Of a stretch of DNA of 64,000 nucleotides, positions 30,823 through 39,366 are shown in pieces. The notes under the pieces were generated by a model, which saw only the letters and a program-made list of their open reading frames with translations, ran no database searches and was not told the DNA's origin. The DNA is from an uncultured Isosphaeraceae bacterium. Lineage in GTDB: Bacteria > Planctomycetota > Planctomycetia > Isosphaerales > Isosphaeraceae. Each line of letters begins with the position of its first letter. Positions within the stretch are counted from its first letter, which is position 1. The DNA lies in contig CAMFLR010000009.1 of assembly GCA_945957605.1 (NCBI GenBank), forward strand, positions 124,001-188,000, given 5' to 3'. The position numbers were made by a program, and so were the translations under genes.

Positions 30823-31836
30823 ATGGACTCAGGCGAGCGGAATTCGATGGGTAGAGAACTACCCTTGGGAACGAGGCCGATCGCTCTGTCCGAACGGCCG
30901 TCGCGGCGATATCGGCGCGTTTCAGAGCGCCGCGAGTTCGGCTTACCGCCGTGGGTGCGATTGATTCGTCCCACACAGTGGACCAAAAATCTCACATGCT
31001 TTGCTGGTTTGGTCTTTTCAGGACAACTCTTTCGGGCAACAAGCCAGCGCGAAGCTCTCGCCGGTTTCTGGGCATTTTGTTTCATGTCGTCGGCCGTTTA
31101 TGTTCTGAATGATATCGTTGATCGGAAGCGCGACCGCTTGAACCCACGAACCGCAAGCCGGCCCCTCGCATCTGGAAAGATGGCTGTCTCATCCGCCGCG
31201 GTTCTCGGTGCTGTGTTGTTCGTGATGGCGAGTGGACTGGCATGGTCGCTTGGGACGGCTTGCGTGGTCTCGCTGGGTGTTTATGGCATGATGAATGTGC
31301 TGTATTCGCTTTGGCTTAAGCGCGTCGTTATTGTCGATGTGATGTGTATTGCGATTGGGTTTGTCATTCGCGTGATGTTTGGTGTTTATGCGGTTGAGGA
31401 TCTCCCGACGCCCTGGATCGTTCTTTGCATGTTTTCGCTCGCGCTTCTGCTGGGATTTGCGAAGCGCAAGGCGGAACTTGTTTCGCAGGTCAATCGCCCT
31501 TCGTCAGATGCGCGGCCAGTCTTGCGGAAGTATGATTCAGCGTACTTGGATACATTGATTACGATGTCGGCGACAATGTCGGTCCTTTGTTATGGATTGT
31601 TCACGGTCGCGTCGCACCGTAATCCAACTCTCGTTGTGACGATTGTTCCCGTCATTTATTGCATCATGCGCTACCTGATTCAAACGATGATCGCCGGCAA
31701 AGGCGAATCGCCTGACAGACTGCTGCTTTCTGACAAGCGGCTCTGGTGCGCGGGAGCGATCTGGATCGCTATGTACTGCGTTATTATGTATGGGAACATC
31801 AATTTGTTTGCCGCATCGCGACTTTCATTCTTCTGA
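30823..31836 (+). CDS. UbiA-family prenyltransferase, decaprenyl-phosphate phosphoribosyltransferase-like
   Basis: A 337-residue integral membrane protein with about eight to nine hydrophobic segments. The opening LIRPTQWTKNLTCFAGLVFSG is characteristic of the DPPR-synthase branch of UbiA, and the first aspartate-rich motif is NDIVDRKRD (N-D-x-x-D-x-x-x-D), followed by RPLASG. DPPR synthase transfers 5-phosphoribose from PRPP to polyprenyl phosphate at the inner membrane, the first committed step to polyprenyl-phospho-arabinose in mycobacteria. The ATG at 30823 has GAGG 7 bases before it; a GTG at 30817 is possible. It closes the operon, 38 bases after the second SDR. No phosphatase that would remove the 5-phosphate is encoded nearby. 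Confidence 0.88.
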   Translation: MDSGERNSMGRELPLGTRPIALSERPSRRYRRVSERREFGLPPWVRLIRPTQWTKNLTCFAGLVFSGQLFRATSQREALAGFWAFCFMSSAVYVLNDIVDRKRDRLNPRTASRPLASGKMAVSSAAVLGAVLFVMASGLAWSLGTACVVSLGVYGMMNVLYSLWLKRVVIVDVMCIAIGFVIRVMFGVYAVEDLPTPWIVLCMFSLALLLGFAKRKAELVSQVNRPSSDARPVLRKYDSAYLDTLITMSATMSVLCYGLFTVASHRNPTLVVTIVPVIYCIMRYLIQTMIAGKGESPDRLLLSDKRLWCAGAIWIAMYCVIMYGNINLFAASRLSFF

Positions 31837-31877
31837 CGATGTGTCGCGTGAGAGATTGATCTCCAAGTGAGACGAAA

Positions 31878-31911
31878 TCGCGATGACGCTTGAGTTCGCA
31901 TGTCATCGCGA
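31878..31911. terminator. Hairpin between convergent genes
   Basis: TCGCGATGAC and its exact complement form a 10-base stem with a 14-base loop, in the 113-base gap between the UbiA-type gene and the convergent serine hydrolase gene. It could end transcription from both sides. There is no clear T-run, so an intrinsic terminator is not certain. Confidence 0.45.
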
Positions 31912-31949
31912 CGAAGGAAGCTATGAGAAATGACTCGCGCAAGTTTAGA

Positions 31950-33113
31950 TTACTTGGGAAAGACCTGCGTAGCTGTCTTGAGGAAGAGGTCACGCGCGGC
32001 CCATTGATCGCCGCCTGTGCATTGCACCATGAAGATTGCCACCATGCCGGTCTTTGGGTTGACGGATAGATCCGTGCCGTAAGCTCCGTCGTGACCGAAC
32101 ATGCCGTTGCGAAGGTGGTAGCCCAGGCTGTAATTGACCTTTGTCTTGCCGGTTTGCTCCTTTCGCAGCTCATCCATCGCGGCGTGCGAGAGGTAGCGTT
32201 TTCCATCAAGTTCGCCGTCGTTGGCCAGCATCAGACCGTAGCGGAAAATGTCGTGCGTGGTGGAAAAGAGGCCGCCGCCTGCTTCGGGGAAGCGGTGCAC
32301 GCGGTCGCTAAACGGCTTTGTCAAATAGCCGACGGTGCCGCGAGCGTATCCGGTCTTGCCGCGGTTCGGGCCGTACGCGCCGGCCAGTCGTGCAACCTGT
32401 GCTTCGCTGGGCCAGAAGGTCGTTTCGGTCATTCCTAGGGGATCAAAGAATCGTTTCTGGAGAAACTCTTCGTAGGGCATACCGCTCACAACTTCGACGA
32501 TGCGTGCCGCGATGTTCATTCCTTGATTGCCATAGGCATACTTGTCGCCTGGTTGCCACTGAAGAGGACCAGTCACGGAACTTAGCGCGCGAGTTTTTAG
32601 CGGCGTGCTGTCGGAACCCGTGGCCTGTTGAAGCTCGGAGGAACCAGTCAGACCGCTAGTATGGCTGAGGATGTGGCGGATCGTGACGGGGCGGACGGGA
32701 GCTTTCAGCAGGAGGTGCGAGTCGTCTTTCTCGTCGACGACCATCCATTTTTTGAGCTGAGGAAGGAACTTGACGACGGGATCGTCGAGGCTGATTTTCC
32801 CTTCGTCCACAAGCATCATGATCGATGCGCCTGTGAACATTTTTGTCATCGAAGCGATCCAGAAGACGTTGTCTTCGCTGATCGGCTTCTTCGCTTCGAC
32901 ATCGGAATAGCCCAGCAAGTTCTTGTAATGAACCTTGCCGTTCTTGTCGGCAATGATGCCGATGACTCCCGCCAGTTTGTACTGGTCGAGGTAAGGCTTC
33001 ATTGCGGCGGTGACTTCGGGGCTGGACGGAACTTCGGTTTGGGCGATCAGGGGAGAAGCGGTAAACGCGATCAAGACCAGGCTCAGAGCGCAATGCGCGA
33101 AGTTGCTTTTCAT
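31950..33113 (-). CDS. Secreted serine hydrolase, class C beta-lactamase/esterase family
   Basis: A 387-residue protein with a signal peptide (residues 1-24, ending in LIAQ). Family motifs are complete: S88-M-T-K91 (nucleophile and base), Y194-G-N196, and H341-D-G343. These define the beta-lactamase/transpeptidase-like fold shared by AmpC, DD-peptidases and esterases such as EstB. Substrate is unknown; most environmental members are not antibiotic-resistance enzymes. The ATG at 33113 is chosen because the signal peptide begins there and AAAGG lies upstream; the frame stays open to 33200. It lies downstream of the HEAT-repeat gene with a gap of 95 bases and may be co-transcribed with it. Confidence 0.9.
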   Translation of the reverse strand: MKSNFAHCALSLVLIAFTASPLIAQTEVPSSPEVTAAMKPYLDQYKLAGVIGIIADKNGKVHYKNLLGYSDVEAKKPISEDNVFWIASMTKMFTGASIMMLVDEGKISLDDPVVKFLPQLKKWMVVDEKDDSHLLLKAPVRPVTIRHILSHTSGLTGSSELQQATGSDSTPLKTRALSSVTGPLQWQPGDKYAYGNQGMNIAARIVEVVSGMPYEEFLQKRFFDPLGMTETTFWPSEAQVARLAGAYGPNRGKTGYARGTVGYLTKPFSDRVHRFPEAGGGLFSTTHDIFRYGLMLANDGELDGKRYLSHAAMDELRKEQTGKTKVNYSLGYHLRNGMFGHDGAYGTDLSVNPKTGMVAIFMVQCTGGDQWAARDLFLKTATQVFPK

Positions 33114-33208
33114 GCTTCGGTTGCCTTTCGGAAGGAGGAGTGACATTACGATACCCAAACTTCTGGCCACTTCCAGGGCTTCGAACTTGCGGAGAGGCAT
33201 AGACTTGC

Positions 33209-34891
33209 TTACTTCGCTCCGGTCGCTGTCTTTTTAGTTTTTGTTTTCTCTTCGATACGGCTAAGGGCGTTGGCTGCATTCTTCCGACGCCAGGGGCGCT
33301 CGTCACGTTGCAGTAAGGCCTGGAGCGTTCGTTTGACCTCCTCGACATGCTCTGTCCCGGGAGCGAGATCGGCGAGCGCCAAGCATGCGGCCACAGCGGG
33401 ATCGGTGTATTCGGGAGATTCTTTTTCGCGCGGTGTCACCTGGTCGAAGGATTCGCTCAGAAGTGGTAAAAGCAGGGAGACGCTGCTTTTTGCAGGCGCT
33501 CCAATTCCCCGGAGTTTATCTGCGGACCGATATCGCACCAATCGCTCGGGACTCTTCAGTCCCCTCTCGAAGATGGGAATGACCTTGGGTGAAAACTTGA
33601 CATGCCATAGTCGTTGAGAACACAAGTCGCGTAAGGTGGGATTAGAATCGTGCTCCATGAGGTGAAGCAGCTCCGGTAACGATTCTTCAAGGCTCTGCGG
33701 AAATGTGAGGACGGTCTCGATGGCATCTTTTCGTTTTGCCGAGTCGTCTGCATGAAGGGCAGCTAATACTGCCTTGGGTACGGCTCGATTCACTTGCGGT
33801 CCGATTTCTCGAAGAGTCAATGCGACATGATTTCGGATTTCGGGGTTTGGGTCGTCGAACCCGTGACTTAACAAATCAAGAAAGCGGTCGATTTCTACTG
33901 GCAAGGGCGGATTTGGCTTTCCTTTTCCGAAGGAGCCAGCGCTTAGCATGAACAAAGTGGAAGCCGATTCCTTTCGAATCTTTGGTACCGAGTCTTCAAG
34001 CGCCTCTGCGAGTCCCAGAGTAATCTCCGGAAACCGAGGCATCTTTGCATGAAAATGAAGTTGCAGTGAACGGATGGCATTTAGTGCCTCCATACGGATT
34101 TCAGTATTTTCATCCTTTAGCGCAAGCAGAATCATCGAGACTGCCCTATTCTCATCCTCTGTCGGGAGCTTCGTCGTCGACATCACGTAACTGATGAAGT
34201 GAAGCGCTTCCTTGCGATCGCTTTCGCGAGTTGAGTGAAGGTTTCTCAATGTCCGCGCGGGAAGATTCGATGACCTTAAATCCCAAAAGTCTCTGCCGGC
34301 TACTGTGATCAAAGCACAAACCGCAACCAATGCCACCAGAGACCGCAAGCTTACTCCGTTCCCTTTGCATCCGATTGGGTTTGCCAGCGCCTTCGCATTG
34401 GGCGGGTCGATTGGCCGTAGATTCAGGACGCTATCAATGGGTGTTTTAGCTGGGCGAACAAAATAGGAGAGTCCCGGAATCGCAAATAGGGCCCAGCTCC
34501 ACAGAAATGATACAGTAAATTGTATTATGCTAAATTCTATAATCTTTGACGATACTATAAAGGATAGCATCGCCGTCATCGCGATTAACCAAATGGGCAA
34601 ATAGGCCCAAGCGGCAGAACCAAACTCCAATGCCAAGCGTTCGCCTTCCGCGAAATGGAATATCTCGTGTCGTGAACGAATCAAGCGATCTTTTACCGTA
34701 ACATGATGGGCGCCTGGTGTGACATTTACTAAGCGCGGTAGTCCATCCGCAATGACTCCCACCGCGCGTCCATCGATATAGATCGTGAACTTAAGCCTTC
34801 TCCAGGCATTGCCAACATGCGTTAGCACGACTGTGGTTTGGCCACCCGTCCCATCGCTATCGTCCACGGCACCGCCTCCCCGAACCTGCAT
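33209..34891 (-). CDS. Membrane protein with PEGA-like N-terminus and HEAT repeats
   Basis: A protein of about 560 residues. The N-terminal 100 residues contain a PEGA-like beta-domain (IYIDGRAVGVIADGLP, then VTPGAHHVTV). Two hydrophobic segments follow (around residues 100-150), then a third near 200 (LVALVAVCALITVAG), and the rest is a helical array of HEAT type: repeated units with D-x-N-x-E-I-R and a following L-x-x-I. HEAT arrays bind proteins; a role in a membrane-bound scaffold is inference only. Base composition is clearly more AT-rich than neighbours, most of all at 34480-34620. Start is unclear: ATG at 34891 or TTG at 34909, neither with a good ribosome site. Confidence 0.75.
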   Translation of the reverse strand: MQVRGGGAVDDSDGTGGQTTVVLTHVGNAWRRLKFTIYIDGRAVGVIADGLPRLVNVTPGAHHVTVKDRLIRSRHEIFHFAEGERLALEFGSAAWAYLPIWLIAMTAMLSFIVSSKIIEFSIIQFTVSFLWSWALFAIPGLSYFVRPAKTPIDSVLNLRPIDPPNAKALANPIGCKGNGVSLRSLVALVAVCALITVAGRDFWDLRSSNLPARTLRNLHSTRESDRKEALHFISYVMSTTKLPTEDENRAVSMILLALKDENTEIRMEALNAIRSLQLHFHAKMPRFPEITLGLAEALEDSVPKIRKESASTLFMLSAGSFGKGKPNPPLPVEIDRFLDLLSHGFDDPNPEIRNHVALTLREIGPQVNRAVPKAVLAALHADDSAKRKDAIETVLTFPQSLEESLPELLHLMEHDSNPTLRDLCSQRLWHVKFSPKVIPIFERGLKSPERLVRYRSADKLRGIGAPAKSSVSLLLPLLSESFDQVTPREKESPEYTDPAVAACLALADLAPGTEHVEEVKRTLQALLQRDERPWRRKNAANALSRIEEKTKTKKTATGAK

Positions 34892-35605
34892 CGGCTCGAA
34901 CACGCGCAATTATCTGATGACGGTTAGGTGACTTCAATGGAGCGATCGCGTCGAGGCCTCTACCTATTCGGGAATCCGAATATATCGCTGTTACGTTACA
35001 GCGTTGCGGTTTCAACTCAGCGCCAAAATAAGTGTAAACCCCGCGCGATTCTGATTCTTGAGTCTGTCACAAGGCGTCCACGTGGAAGGTAAATTCTGGC
35101 AGGACCTTTAATGGCGGGATGGACGAAGCATTAACAAGATCGATCCAACCGATAAGAAAGATCGAAGAGCGGACACATGTAATCGGCATGAGTCAGCCTG
35201 AATCTCTCATGAGATTCTTTCCGGGAAGCGTCGAAGATTCTTGCGCAATCTCGGCTTTAGCCGCTGCGCGGAAAACGAGCATTCCCGCCGGCACAGAATG
35301 GCCGGATCAGGACACTGGCGGTGACCACGATCACTCATTGGTCCTAGCCGGATGTCACCAAGACGAACTCTGCGTGGCGAGGCATACTCTTGCCACGCGC
35401 AAAGCGACATTAACATGCATCCAGTCATGGACTTCTGTCGCGATCCCGATACAGAAAATGTTGATGAAGTGTGATTCCTCAGGCTGTACACTTGACCCAG
35501 ATCTGCGCAAGCTGGGTAGAATGTGCGTTTTAGTCAAGCTGACTGATCGTCATTCTGTGACAAGATTCTTCGCGCTGTGAATGTACGCAACGGAGAATAT
35601 GCATC
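34892..35605. other. Long intergenic region before the LEPR-XLL-type gene
   Basis: A short dyad CGCTGT-N6-ACAGCG lies at 34986-35003. A 153-codon open frame (35119-35580) is present but lacks a ribosome site and family features. A promoter-like pair TTGACC (35492-35497) and TAGAAT (35517-35522), spaced 19 bases, lies about 85 bases before the next start. Nothing else was recognised. Confidence 0.4.
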
Positions 35606-38452
35606 ATGAAGTCCGCCGCCTCGTTTGGGGATCGTATGTCTCATCTGAACAGCCGATTCTTGCGACCAAAAGGCAAGGGTCGTGCGCGTTCACTCCGACG
35701 TAGAGATGACCACCGGCTTCAGGTGGCGGCCGAGATTTGCCGGCTCGAAGAGCGTTACTTGCTCAGCACGGCTCCTAACCAGTTTCCGCCTGGTCAGGTC
35801 AAGAATGCGATTCCGTTGTCGATGATTTTCTGGAACGGCGGTCCCGCTATGTCGGGCGCTCCCTCGACAGCGTCTGTCGAATCCCCGTCGACAGCAGGCG
35901 CGATGAAAACCATCACGCTTACCAACAACGGGCAGTCGATGATTTATCCCTTCATCCGTGGCGAAAACACGGGGAAGGATCCCAACTCGCCATCAAAGAA
36001 TCCTGATGGTAGTCCCAAGAATCAGTATTACGATCCCCAGGATGTCGTCGGCCAGGAATACCGCGAATACATCGGTTATCAGGTCCGTGGCGGCGGCACG
36101 TTCATTGGTCTGCCCAAGGGCGCGACCATCACGTTCCAGGTTCCGCTCGTCTTGTGGGACGGCGATAACTTCTTTATCGGGACCGACCCGGATTTCCTGA
36201 CGTCGAATAAGCCGGTTTACAACTACAACACGAATGCAGTCATCAGCATCGCCGGGACGAAGCCCAGCGGCACGACTGACGAAAACACTACGACGTGGGT
36301 TACCGGACACTCGAAGTATCCCCTTGGTATCGATCCGGTCGTTGTTTTCTATCGCTCGCAAACGCCCGCTACTGTTCTGCGCGCTGCGGCTGCGCAGCTT
36401 GGTGAGTGGACGTTCCGCGACCCCTACCTGACCAACTTCATCACCGATCCGCTGCAGACATTCCCGCTCATCAATTACGACGTCTCATACGTGAATAACC
36501 TCACGGCGCCTGTCGTAATCCAGGCGAGCGGCGTGCCGATCACCTCGGGCGATCGTCTCAGCCTCCAGTCGCCTACTTACTTCGGTACCAAGGATTACGG
36601 CTGGAATCCCACAAATCTGAACGCTGCAACGTTCCAAACGCGGATCAACAGCTTCATCAACAACACCGGCGTGGCCGCGATCAAGAACTATTTCGGCGGC
36701 AAAGGCTGGCCGCAGTATTACAATCCCAACAAGAACGACCTCGTGATTCCGTCGGGGGCCAACATCTTCCTGGATAGCCCCCTTACGAACGCCAGGTCGC
36801 CTTATGCTTCAGACAACAATTTCTACCTGCTCACAAGCACAAACGATGGCGCGGGGCCAATTCAACTTTCAAGCCTTGGGTCGATCTACTCTCAGGGAGA
36901 CACGATTCATTTCGCCCCGAATTACGCTGACGATCTCATGGCGTTGAAGCAGGCGATCAAGAACGAGACGATTGCCGTCCAGTCCAGCAAGGGAGATTAT
37001 CCAGACGGAACCACGGTAACGGGCGTCAGTGTCACCAACCTGACCGTCACCGTGAGCAATAGTCACGACAACCGGGTCGATGGTGGTGTTTACAACTTCG
37101 TCCGACCAGTCAATGACTACGCTAGCACAGACATCACAAAACTCTTCTATTCGTGGGCGAATTATTACGTCAGTCAGTTCGCGAACTTCCAGGACGAATC
37201 TGCGAACGCGACCTACAGCCCAGTCACCAAACAAGGTCCAAATGGTAACCAGGTCGTCACGAACCAAATCGTCCTGACCAGCGTTCCCGCCGTGCCGTTG
37301 GCGGTTGGAATGGTCGTGACAAACGATACCAAGACGCTTCTCCCGGGAACGACGATCCTCACGATCACCGATGCCAATGACAATCCCATACCCTTCGCCA
37401 ACGCGATCGGCGACAAGATCTTCCTGAGCCTCGTTCCGCCCAATCTCGCCACGGGCGAGAGCAAGTTCGACTTCAGCAAACCGACGGCACTCCCATACAC
37501 CACGTATTCGTCTCCCAATTTCTCGTTCACGCCCTACACCTTTAACTTCACCACGACCGCCGCGCAGCAGCAGGCCCTGGAATTTGCTGGGTCCGTCTAC
37601 GCGGCGATGTCGGCCGAGGCGGGCGCGCTCCAACCATCTCCCCTGCCCCCTCCCGCGCAACTTGTCGGCCAGGTCATTCAGTTCTACGCGAACTTGCCGA
37701 CCGATAATTCCACCGGAGGGAAATTCGTGACGGGCCAGGTTCGCGACCTTGTGAAATCGATCCTTCGCGGGGTCTGGAATTTCATAGCGATTCCCGACCA
37801 GTCGCAATGGTATCCGAATCCGGGCACGGCCACTCAGAACGTGACGGTTGATGGCAAAACGGCGGCGTTCGGGATCTACAATCTCGATCCTTACGTTTGG
37901 TTCGTTCACGACATTCTGAACATGGCCGGCTACGCCTTCTCGGTCGACGACGACGTCGCCAACCCGGCGGCACCTGGCCCCGTGGCGGCGCAGGGTTCGA
38001 CACCAACAAAGCCGATCTACAATCACGCGCCCAATAACCTGCAAATCGCGTACAGCGGAATTCAGGGGCTAGGTACCCAGTCGCCGTGGTACCCGACCAT
38101 TCCCTGGGGCGAAATCGACACACACGCCACGATTACCAAACAGGTGGGCGGACAGTATGACGGTGATTACATGATCACGATTATGGATGATCATGCACTC
38201 ACGCTGTTCAACCAGATCAATAATCCTGGTCCGGGCCAGGTTGGCGCTTACGTCAACGCTCCGGGTTTTATTCCGAGGGGCACCACGCTGATCTTCAAGG
38301 GTCCCAACGGCGACCAAAACCCGCAGATCATCATGCAGCCGCCGAAGACCGGAGGCAACTTCACGCTCACCGGCGACACGGCCATTCCGATCTCGATCAC
38401 CGGCACCTTGCCGACACAGGCACAGCTCAGGAAGCTGAGGCTTCGGAAATAA
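35606..38452 (+). CDS. Exported surface protein with LEPR-XLL-like N-terminus, function unknown
   Basis: A 948-residue protein. The N-terminus is basic and carries LEERYLLS, a variant of the L-E-x-R-x-L-L motif found at the start of many planctomycete exported proteins, with no ordinary signal peptide. The domain that follows has TITLTNNGQSMIYPFIRGEN and a glycine-rich VRGGGTFIGLPKGATITF segment, resembling secreted proteins with an early Ig/thaumatin-like part; I cannot name a family. Later parts include a beta-sandwich, a helical stretch (AAQQQALEFAGSVYAAMSAEAG), a DPYVWFVHDILNMAGYAFSVDDD segment, and a C-terminal beta-domain with a basic tail. GGAG lies 10 bases before the ATG. The gene is followed by a strong terminator and is probably monocistronic. 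An enzymatic role in glycan degradation is possible but not shown. Confidence 0.85.
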   Translation: MKSAASFGDRMSHLNSRFLRPKGKGRARSLRRRDDHRLQVAAEICRLEERYLLSTAPNQFPPGQVKNAIPLSMIFWNGGPAMSGAPSTASVESPSTAGAMKTITLTNNGQSMIYPFIRGENTGKDPNSPSKNPDGSPKNQYYDPQDVVGQEYREYIGYQVRGGGTFIGLPKGATITFQVPLVLWDGDNFFIGTDPDFLTSNKPVYNYNTNAVISIAGTKPSGTTDENTTTWVTGHSKYPLGIDPVVVFYRSQTPATVLRAAAAQLGEWTFRDPYLTNFITDPLQTFPLINYDVSYVNNLTAPVVIQASGVPITSGDRLSLQSPTYFGTKDYGWNPTNLNAATFQTRINSFINNTGVAAIKNYFGGKGWPQYYNPNKNDLVIPSGANIFLDSPLTNARSPYASDNNFYLLTSTNDGAGPIQLSSLGSIYSQGDTIHFAPNYADDLMALKQAIKNETIAVQSSKGDYPDGTTVTGVSVTNLTVTVSNSHDNRVDGGVYNFVRPVNDYASTDITKLFYSWANYYVSQFANFQDESANATYSPVTKQGPNGNQVVTNQIVLTSVPAVPLAVGMVVTNDTKTLLPGTTILTITDANDNPIPFANAIGDKIFLSLVPPNLATGESKFDFSKPTALPYTTYSSPNFSFTPYTFNFTTTAAQQQALEFAGSVYAAMSAEAGALQPSPLPPPAQLVGQVIQFYANLPTDNSTGGKFVTGQVRDLVKSILRGVWNFIAIPDQSQWYPNPGTATQNVTVDGKTAAFGIYNLDPYVWFVHDILNMAGYAFSVDDDVANPAAPGPVAAQGSTPTKPIYNHAPNNLQIAYSGIQGLGTQSPWYPTIPWGEIDTHATITKQVGGQYDGDYMITIMDDHALTLFNQINNPGPGQVGAYVNAPGFIPRGTTLIFKGPNGDQNPQIIMQPPKTGGNFTLTGDTAIPISITGTLPTQAQLRKLRLRK

Positions 38453-38495
38453 GCTTTGCGTTTCGCAGGTTTTTGCCTGTTCGATGCCGATTCAC

Positions 38496-38531
38496 ACCGC
38501 GAGGGGTCTTCTCGACCTCTCGCGGTTTTTT
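38496..38531 (+). terminator. Strong intrinsic terminator
   Basis: A 13-base stem (one G-T pair) with a 5-base loop is followed at once by six T residues, 44 bases after the stop at 38452. This is the clearest terminator in the window. It separates the surface-protein gene from the convergent GntR gene. Confidence 0.9.
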
Positions 38532-38580
38532 CTTGTGCATTGGTGATGATTTCGAATTTACGAAGCGTTCAGCAGGACGT

Positions 38581-39252
38581 TCATCCGCCCTGCAAAAATC
38601 TTCGACCGTAAGCGAGATGTTCGAGCATCAGCCTTGATGAGTCTTCGGCGCGCCCGGATGTGATGGCGGACGCAATCGCCGAATGATCATCGTGGCTTCG
38701 CGGTAATCGATTTGGGCTGAGACGATTGATCCGCAGAATCGAACGATGGAGCCTATCGAAACAGCGTGTGAGCCACGCGAGCGCCTCCTTGTTTTCCAGG
38801 ATCTCCGCAAGCAGACTGTGAAACTCGACGTCGAGGCGCGTTGAAGCCGGAACATCACCAGCTCGCGCAGCGTCGGCTTGCAGGGCAAGGTTGGCATTGA
38901 TGCGGGTGACCTGATCGTCTCCGAGCGTTCGCTCCGCGAGACGAGAAGCGATAAACGGTTCGACAGCACAACGCATGTCGAACAGATCCGAGATCTCCTG
39001 CGCTGAGAGATCCTTGACGAAAATCCCCTGCTGCGGCGAGACGACGACGAGATCCTGAGCTTCAAGCAGCTCAAGCGCCGAACGAATCGGTGTCTTGCTC
39101 ATGCCCAATCGCTCGGCGAGTTGTCGTTCCGAGAGAAAAGTATTCGGCGGAAAAACGCCGTCCTGGATCAGCGTTTTCATCTCGTTGTAGGCGCGGTCTT
39201 TCAACAGAGTCCGAGCCGAACCAGACGTTCTCGTCGACGATTCGCGTTTCAT
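38581..39252 (-). CDS. GntR-family regulator, FadR/FCD type
   Basis: A 223-residue regulator. The N-terminal winged helix has FLSERQLAERLGMSKTPIRS, and the wing ends in PQQGIFV. The C-terminal FCD domain has the expected metal or ligand residues: D and H in RLDVEFH, H in HDDHSAI, and H in LEHLAYG. FadR-type regulators repress catabolic genes and release DNA on binding an organic acid or sugar acid. It is divergent from the DUF4038 glycosidase gene (114-base gap), and a palindrome lies in that gap, so it probably controls the glycan operon. The reading frame extends in the 5' direction far into the opposite gene, but that part is antisense shadow; the ATG at 39252 opens the recognisable domain. 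Confidence 0.9.
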   Translation of the reverse strand: MKRESSTRTSGSARTLLKDRAYNEMKTLIQDGVFPPNTFLSERQLAERLGMSKTPIRSALELLEAQDLVVVSPQQGIFVKDLSAQEISDLFDMRCAVEPFIASRLAERTLGDDQVTRINANLALQADAARAGDVPASTRLDVEFHSLLAEILENKEALAWLTRCFDRLHRSILRINRLSPNRLPRSHDDHSAIASAITSGRAEDSSRLMLEHLAYGRRFLQGG

Positions 39253-39294
39253 TCCATCACCATAACCGACGAGATCGCGGTCGGGAATACACCA

Positions 39295-39323
39295 TTGACA
39301 TCTTGCTGAGATCTCAGTCGAAT
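39295..39323 (+). promoter_or_regulatory. Promoter with a palindromic operator in its spacer
   Basis: TTGACA (39295-39300) and TCGAAT (39318-39323) are 17 bases apart. The last 12 bases of the spacer, 39306-39317, are the perfect palindrome CTGAGATCTCAG. An operator between -35 and -10 is a standard place for repression. The adjacent GntR regulator is the obvious candidate to bind it (inference). Confidence 0.6.
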
Positions 39324-39366
39324 ATGAATCTGTCGTGCGGGCGGACAGTGCTGGGAGGGTCGAACG

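Noticed and set aside
31950..33113. Antibiotic-resistance beta-lactamase linked to the BlaI pair
   Set aside because: The three motifs fit the broad serine hydrolase family; the BlaI pair is 8 kb away and separated by an unrelated operon.
35119..35580. 153-codon plus-strand open frame
   Set aside because: No ribosome site, no recognisable domain, mixed composition, and a promoter-like element lies inside its end. It could be real but cannot be supported.
36869..38044. 391-codon minus-strand open frame
   Set aside because: Antisense to the exported protein gene at 35606; composition typical of a shadow.
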